A stretch of 64,000 nucleotides of DNA from MGBC163016 sp964649145 (GTDB lineage: Bacteria > Actinomycetota > Coriobacteriia > Coriobacteriales > Eggerthellaceae). Location: contig CAZYOQ010000005.1 of the NCBI GenBank assembly GCA_964649145.1, forward strand, positions 14,830 to 78,829, in the 5' to 3' direction. The position numbers and the translations under genes are program-made. Below are positions 60,371 to 64,000 of the stretch, one piece after another. Position 1 is the stretch's first letter. Every line of letters starts with the position of its first letter. The notes beneath the pieces were generated by a model that saw nothing but the letters and a program-made list of their open reading frames with translations, ran no database searches and had not been told where the DNA came from.

Positions 60371-60868
60371 TCACAGTTCAAGGGATAGTTGCTTTAGAAC
60401 ATGCCATGCGCGTTGTTTGCCTTCTTCGCTTGTTAGCATGCTTTCAAAGTTGTTGAAGGCAGCGCATGTCCTGCATGCTACCCTGTTTGCAGCATCGGCT
60501 TCAAGACCAGTTTCGTAGGCTTCTGAAAAAACGGACATCGCACCTATATCGCTTATAAGTATAGCTGCAGGGTCGAGCGATTCGACAAGCAGGCGCATGT
60601 TTTCAGGTGTGATGGAACCATTCTCTTCGTCGGGCGTTTTGCCAAGAATGCTTACCCATGAAATTCGGCCTTCTCCGAAGCCCAGCTTTCTTGCAGAAGC
60701 TTCGATGGCTTGGCGCGATGGATTATTCAAGCTTGCAGAACTGATTACCATCAAAATGTCATTAGGGGAACCTTCAAGAAAATGCTCGAAATGGTCAAGC
60801 GCCTGATAGGCATTGATCTCATAGATGTTGGCTTGCGACTTGGGCAAGTCTTGCACTTCTTTGGCCAT
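60371..60868 (-). CDS. Soluble protein of unknown function
   Basis: This 165-residue, mostly helical, acidic protein has alternating alpha/beta-like segments (LMVISSASLNNPSRQAI and AAILISDIGAMSVFSEAY). It carries a CRTC pair near residue 135 (RVACRTCAAFNNFESML) that could bind metal or form a disulphide. No family was recognised. The start at 60868 (MAKEVQDL) has GGAG nine nt upstream; ATG 60874 is too close to it. It is transcribed against the surrounding hydrogenase maturation genes and is divergent from the small gene at 61119, so the 205-nt region between them holds promoters in both directions. Confidence 0.65.
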   Translation of the reverse strand: MAKEVQDLPKSQANIYEINAYQALDHFEHFLEGSPNDILMVISSASLNNPSRQAIEASARKLGFGEGRISWVSILGKTPDEENGSITPENMRLLVESLDPAAILISDIGAMSVFSEAYETGLEADAANRVACRTCAAFNNFESMLTSEEGKQRAWHVLKQLSLEL

Positions 60869-61076
60869 ATCCATGTTCTCCGAGCTTAGTATCGAGGTAA
60901 ATGTTACAATCACCGAAAGATATCACACTTTTACTTGCTTATTGCCTGCCAGTCAAATATAACATGTATAGAAATACCGACTGATGAGCACTAAATTTTG
61001 GACAGCTGGACTCTTACTAAAGAGGTTGACAGCAAAATTTAAAAAGTGAAATTTCTTGGCTGAGGGTTTGGCGAAC

Positions 61077-61094
61077 GTACGGTACATACTGTAC
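61077..61094. promoter_or_regulatory. Candidate NikR operator (18-bp palindrome)
   Basis: GTACGGTACATACTGTAC is a palindrome with one mismatched pair, located 25 nt before the small gene that heads the nikR-hypE unit. TTGGCG at 61068-61073 and a weak GTACTA at 61091-61096 could be promoter elements, which would place the palindrome between -35 and -10. NikR proteins of different phyla use different palindromes, so autoregulation by nickel-loaded NikR is a reasonable guess. Confidence 0.45.
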
Positions 61095-61118
61095 TAAAAA
61101 TGGAATAGGAAGGTAATT

Positions 61119-61373
61119 ATGTGCACTAATGGAGTTAACACTGGCCAGTTTGAGCTTATGATCGAGCAAATAGACGACCACTGCAAGCTTGAGCGTCGAT
61201 GGGCTCATAATCTTGCTCATACGGCAGGCGATGCCGGCTTCGAGCAGACCTCGAAGCTACTGCACGAGGCTCAAGCGCTTCTTGATGACGTACGTGCGAA
61301 GCTTGATGAGGCAAAAGATGCAATTGAAGAAGATGCCGCATCTGCTCCTGGCGTTTCTGTGAATTTGGTGTAG
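61119..61373 (+). CDS. Small helical protein heading the nikR-hypE unit
   Basis: The product of 84 residues is almost entirely helical and charged, with heptad-like spacing (LLHEAQALLDDVRAKLDEA), and includes Cys2, Cys20 and two His residues near the middle (WAHNLAHTAG). GGAAGG lies before the ATG. nikR begins three nt after the stop, so both are likely translated together. No family was recognised. The His and Cys residues and the context suggest a nickel- or hydrogenase-related role, but that is inference. Confidence 0.7.
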   Translation: MCTNGVNTGQFELMIEQIDDHCKLERRWAHNLAHTAGDAGFEQTSKLLHEAQALLDDVRAKLDEAKDAIEEDAASAPGVSVNLV

Positions 61374-61376
61374 CTT

Positions 61377-61865
61377 GTGATTAAGACTGTAAAGCAGCCT
61401 AGGCCCACCAGTCGCAACACCGAGAACATGTCGGATGACTTGGTGCGCTTTTCGGTGGCGATGCCTGAAAGCCTGCTAATTGATTTTGATCAGTTGGTGG
61501 CTAAGCGTGGCCTGGCGAAAAACCGAAGCGAGGTCGTGCGTGATCTTGTTCGCGATGCTCTGCTTGAACAGCAGTCCAGAATACCAGGCACCGCTGTCAT
61601 GGGCACGCTTACGATTGTCTACGATCATCACTCAAGCGACCTTCAAAACAAGCTTCACCAAATACAGCATGATTATTTCGAAAACATTGTCTCTACTATG
61701 CACGTACACGTTGACTCGCGCATATGCTTAGAGGTCATAGTCTTGCGAGGTGAAACGCTTCTCGTGCAATCAATTGCGAATATGATATTGGGCACGAAGG
61801 GTGTGAATAACGGCAAGTTGATTCTTGCTACTGTGAATAGCGGCGCAGAAAAGCACCGTGAATAA
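61377..61865 (+). CDS. nikR: Nickel-responsive regulator NikR
   Basis: NikR is a ribbon-helix-helix repressor with an ACT-like nickel-binding domain. The RHH part is LVRFSVAMPESLLIDFDQLV with LAKNRSEVVRDLVRDAL. The four nickel ligands keep the E. coli spacing: His98, His109, His111 and Cys117 (HVHVDSRICLEV), equal to His76, His87, His89 and Cys95. Numbers refer to the GTG start at 61377, which gives 162 residues; ATG 61428 gives a family-like N-terminus (MSDDLVRF) and may be the real start. Neither has a strong ribosome binding site. The gene overlaps hypE by 8 nt. Confidence 0.95.
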   Translation: MIKTVKQPRPTSRNTENMSDDLVRFSVAMPESLLIDFDQLVAKRGLAKNRSEVVRDLVRDALLEQQSRIPGTAVMGTLTIVYDHHSSDLQNKLHQIQHDYFENIVSTMHVHVDSRICLEVIVLRGETLLVQSIANMILGTKGVNNGKLILATVNSGAEKHRE

Positions 61866-62940
61866 TGCCTCGCGCAAATTCGACAAGGAAATCTCATTGA
61901 GTAAAGATAAACAAGTAATGATGGGTCACGGTAGTGGTGGCTCGATGATGAAGCGCATCATTGACGAAGTTTTTATGGGCTCGTACGGTTCCCCTGAACT
62001 TGCACAGGGAAACGATGCGGCAGTGCTTGAACTTGATGGTGCCCAATCGCTGGCCTTTTCAACTGATTCTTTTGTTGTGACCCCACATGTTTTTCCTGGT
62101 GGAGACATAGGGCGGTTGGCTGTCTGCGGCACTGTAAACGACGTCGCCACAAGCGGTGCATCTCCTAAGTGGTTGTCGTTGGGGATGATCCTCGAAGAGG
62201 GTTTCCCGATGGATGACCTTCTGCATATTTGCGAGTCAATCAAATTGGCTGCTGACGAAGCGGGCGTGCATATTGTCACAGGCGATACAAAGGTAGTGAA
62301 CCGCGGGCATGGCGACGGTATCTATATAAACACGAGTGGTGTTGGAGTGGTGCCTGCGGGCGTGAACCTTGGTGGCGCTCAGTGTCAGCCCGGAGACACA
62401 GTGCTTCTTAGCGGAACGCTTGGCGACCATGGCATAACCATAATGAGTTGCCGGGAAGGCTTGAATTTTCAAGCCGATATCAAAAGCGATGCAGCGCCAC
62501 TGAACCATTTGATAGCGGATGTTATCCAGGCGGCAGGTGCTGAAAACGTACGCTGTTTCCGCGATCCTACGCGAGGCGGACTTGCATCTACCTTAAACGA
62601 GCTTTCAGAGCAGAGTGCCTGCGATTTCACAGTTGAGGAGGCCGCGATCCCTGTTAAGCCAGTTGTGCAGGGCGCATGCGAGATGCTTGGGTATGACGTG
62701 CTGCAAGTTGCAAACGAAGGCAAGATGGTTTGTGTCGTGGCTGCAGATGCTGCCGAGGCTGCACTTTGTGCTATGCGCGAAAACCGCTATGGCAAGGATG
62801 CTGCATGCATAGGCATGGTTGACGAACGCGTGGATGTTAAAAGCGCTGGTCGCACCCCTAAGGTTTACTTGCGCACCGCTTTTGGTAGTACCCGAATCTT
62901 AGACATGCTTGTCGGCGAACAGCTTCCGCGAATTTGTTAG
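61858..62940 (+). CDS. hypE: Hydrogenase maturation protein HypE
   Basis: HypE takes the carbamoyl group from HypF onto its C-terminal cysteine and dehydrates it to thiocyanate. The chain ends in PRIC, giving the required terminal Cys. The PurM-like ATP-binding features are MGHGSGGSMMKRIIDEVF, LAQGNDAAVLEL, VCGTVNDVATSGA and ITGDTKVV-like VTGDTKVVNRG. The GTG start at 61858 gives 360 residues and overlaps nikR; in-frame TTG 61898 would give a more typical N-terminus (LSKDKQVMMGHG). It is separated from hypFCD by coaD and the mutase. hypA and hypB are absent from the window. Confidence 0.96.
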   Translation: MNNASRKFDKEISLSKDKQVMMGHGSGGSMMKRIIDEVFMGSYGSPELAQGNDAAVLELDGAQSLAFSTDSFVVTPHVFPGGDIGRLAVCGTVNDVATSGASPKWLSLGMILEEGFPMDDLLHICESIKLAADEAGVHIVTGDTKVVNRGHGDGIYINTSGVGVVPAGVNLGGAQCQPGDTVLLSGTLGDHGITIMSCREGLNFQADIKSDAAPLNHLIADVIQAAGAENVRCFRDPTRGGLASTLNELSEQSACDFTVEEAAIPVKPVVQGACEMLGYDVLQVANEGKMVCVVAADAAEAALCAMRENRYGKDAACIGMVDERVDVKSAGRTPKVYLRTAFGSTRILDMLVGEQLPRIC

Positions 62941-63052
62941 GATTGGTATAGGCTTGAGCGAGACTTCACCTTCGTTTAAGCCATTTAAGCAGAGGGCTAA
63001 TTGTACAAGGGTTTGGTTCTCTATTCGATTTAGTTCAATGAAAGGCGAAAAC

Positions 63053-63451
63053 ATGCTCACACTATTTGAGGAGAGAGTAGGTCTTATAAGCTGTCGTATC
63101 ATGAATATCGTCATGGAGGTAGGCGATCTGCCTGTAGACGAAGCTGAGCTTGAGAACACCATTAACGTGGACTTCAATGTCATAAGTGAAAGCGAAACCG
63201 AACGCCCCGTTGGTATTGATGTTCTTGCATATATCAAGATTGACGACGGGTCGGTTTTCTCGCTTGATATTTCTGCGCGTGTGATTTTCGATATTCCAGA
63301 AGATTATTCAGATGAGGATGCCGAAGAATATCTATCCAAGTTCGGGGCAACTCGAGCATTCGACTGTGTGCGTCCGCATATTGAATCTATCTCTAATGCA
63401 GCAGGTTTTGCGATGCTTGAGATTCCGCCTGTAGTGGTCAATATGTCTTAA
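63053..63451 (+). CDS. SecB-like domain protein
   Basis: The 132-residue protein has the order of elements of SecB-type chaperones: an N-terminal strand (LTLFEERVGLISCRIMNI), a strand pair (INVDFNVISES, GIDVLAYIKIDD), an acidic loop after VIFDIPEDYSDEDAEEYLSK, and a final helix with GFAMLEIPPVVVN. The last block matches the SecB closing pattern (GFPPLxLPPINF). SecB-like proteins in Gram-positive bacteria often serve toxin-antitoxin or export systems, but no toxin gene is adjacent. ATG 63053 has AAGG seven nt upstream; longer readings overlap hypE. It is 112 nt after hypE and ends at a shared terminator. Assignment is by eye and tentative. Confidence 0.5.
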   Translation: MLTLFEERVGLISCRIMNIVMEVGDLPVDEAELENTINVDFNVISESETERPVGIDVLAYIKIDDGSVFSLDISARVIFDIPEDYSDEDAEEYLSKFGATRAFDCVRPHIESISNAAGFAMLEIPPVVVNMS

Positions 63452-63503
63452 GGCTTTATTGCGCGCATCTCTTGCATAAATGTGACAAGTTAGCCTAAAT
63501 AAG

Positions 63504-63538
63504 AAGAAGGGGAGCGTAGGCTCCCCTTCTTGATTTTG
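63504..63538. terminator. Bidirectional terminator between the SecB-like gene and ferredoxin
   Basis: A perfect 12-bp stem (AAGAAGGGGAGC, loop GTAG, GCTCCCCTTCTT) is followed by GATTTTG on the plus strand. It lies between convergent genes and is likely used by both. Confidence 0.85.
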
Positions 63539-63561
63539 TAATGCGCCCTTAGCGTTTAGAA

Positions 63562-63750
63562 TTAATCCTCCATGACTTCTGGGATTGCTCCCATTGGGCA
63601 CTCTTCTACGCAATCGCCGCAGGCAATGCAGTTGTCTTCGTTTACAACGGTGGCAGTGCCGTCCACGACCTCGAGTACATCTTGCGGACAAGCATCAACA
63701 CAAATTCCACAACCGATGCAATCGTCCGATTCAATAATTGGATGGGACAT
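63562..63750 (-). CDS. 2[4Fe-4S] ferredoxin
   Basis: The 62-residue protein has two CxxCxxCxxxCP motifs (CIGCGICVDACP and CIACGDCVEECP), the clostridial-type ferredoxin that carries low-potential electrons in anaerobes. The second half ends in an acidic tail (IPEVMED). The ATG follows AGAGGAAAT. It would suit electron transfer to or from hydrogenase or pyruvate:ferredoxin oxidoreductase, but neither is in the window. A GC-rich hairpin (CGACCCGG with CCGGTCG, about 63771-63795) lies in its 5' leader. Confidence 0.95.
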   Translation of the reverse strand: MSHPIIESDDCIGCGICVDACPQDVLEVVDGTATVVNEDNCIACGDCVEECPMGAIPEVMED

Positions 63751-64000
63751 GATATTTCCTCTCTCGCAACCGACCCGGCGCCATTTGCCCGGTCGTTTAA
63801 AACCGCTAGGCGCAATGTACCATGAATATTTGCGACGACAAGCGGAAACCCCTTTTTTTCTGTAATTGGGACGTACTAGTAATTGAATTTGAGTTGCTTT
63901 CTAGATTTCTTCGCAATTTAATAAGATTTTATCTTGAGGTGTGCTTAAGGCGACGAAGACATATAAGGCGGCCACAAAGACTCTCACACTGAAAGTTAAG
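63751..64000. other. Upstream region of ferredoxin, no gene seen
   Basis: These 250 bases hold the ferredoxin ribosome binding site and leader hairpin, then A+T-rich sequence up to the end of the window. No reading frame with a start and coding character was found. A second gene may begin beyond the window edge. Confidence 0.6.

Overview
The window looks like an ori-proximal to central stretch of a strictly anaerobic actinomycete of the class Coriobacteriia. This is an inference from gene content: class III anaerobic ribonucleotide reductase with its activase, 4Fe-4S ferredoxin, [NiFe]-hydrogenase maturation genes with NikR, DUF2510 and DUF6020-type proteins, a Tat-exported lipoprotein, and RpoB/RpoC with long acidic tails. 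Base composition is moderate by eye, but the first ~2.7 kb (parB, rlmN) is visibly richer in A+T. There are no rRNAs, insertion sequences, phage genes or CRISPR arrays. No gene-free gap exceeds about 300 bases.

Layout. 0-5 kb: end of parA, parB with an internal consensus parS site, rlmN, and nrdD behind a pair of NrdR-like boxes. 5-12 kb: a surface-polysaccharide acyl-transfer pair (MBOAT plus DHHW), a MacB-like fused ABC exporter and a DJ-1/PfpI protein. 12-23 kb: a large membrane-anchored M28-peptidase-like protein that has lost most metal ligands, a hybrid histidine kinase, a bifunctional-nuclease family protein, DUF2510, YtxH and PRC-barrel envelope or stress proteins, and an ABC-F ATPase. 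22.6-29.3 kb: a complete minus-strand tryptophan operon trpEGDCFBA, divergent from a ferritin gene. 30-35 kb: nrdG, purE, a polytopic membrane protein, tRNA-Phe and a glycosyltransferase. 35-41.4 kb: a LytS-type kinase, a Tat lipoprotein, an OmpR-type two-component pair and a LytTR regulator. 41.5-50 kb: tRNA-Leu and rpoBC. 50-53.6 kb: hisE, glmM, a homocysteine-methyltransferase-like protein and tRNA-Arg. 53.8-63 kb: hypF, hypC, hypD, then coaD and a phosphohexomutase, then nikR and hypE. The window closes with a SecB-like protein and a ferredoxin.

How the genes work together. hypF/C/D/E make and insert the Fe(CN)2CO part of the [NiFe] cofactor and NikR senses nickel, yet hypA, hypB and hydrogenase subunits are not in the window. 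nrdD and nrdG form one enzyme system but sit 25 kb apart. LytS and LytTR are probably partners, separated by an OmpR-type pair.

Most notable observations: (1) RpoC ends in a domain resembling the C-terminal domain of the RNA polymerase alpha subunit (helix-hairpin-helix), followed by an acidic tail whose short leucine motifs recur in the RpoB tail; (2) the 1216-residue M28-like protein appears to be a pseudoenzyme split by two membrane hairpins and a ~780-residue disordered insert; (3) hypF has no ATG, GTG or TTG start that keeps its acylphosphatase motif, which points to a CTG start, and a terminator-like hairpin lies between hypF and hypC; (4) there are candidate NrdR and NikR operators, a parS site, and genes with a -10 box only 6-8 nt before ATG, suggesting leaderless mRNAs. 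All similarity statements come from reading motifs by eye; no database search was run.
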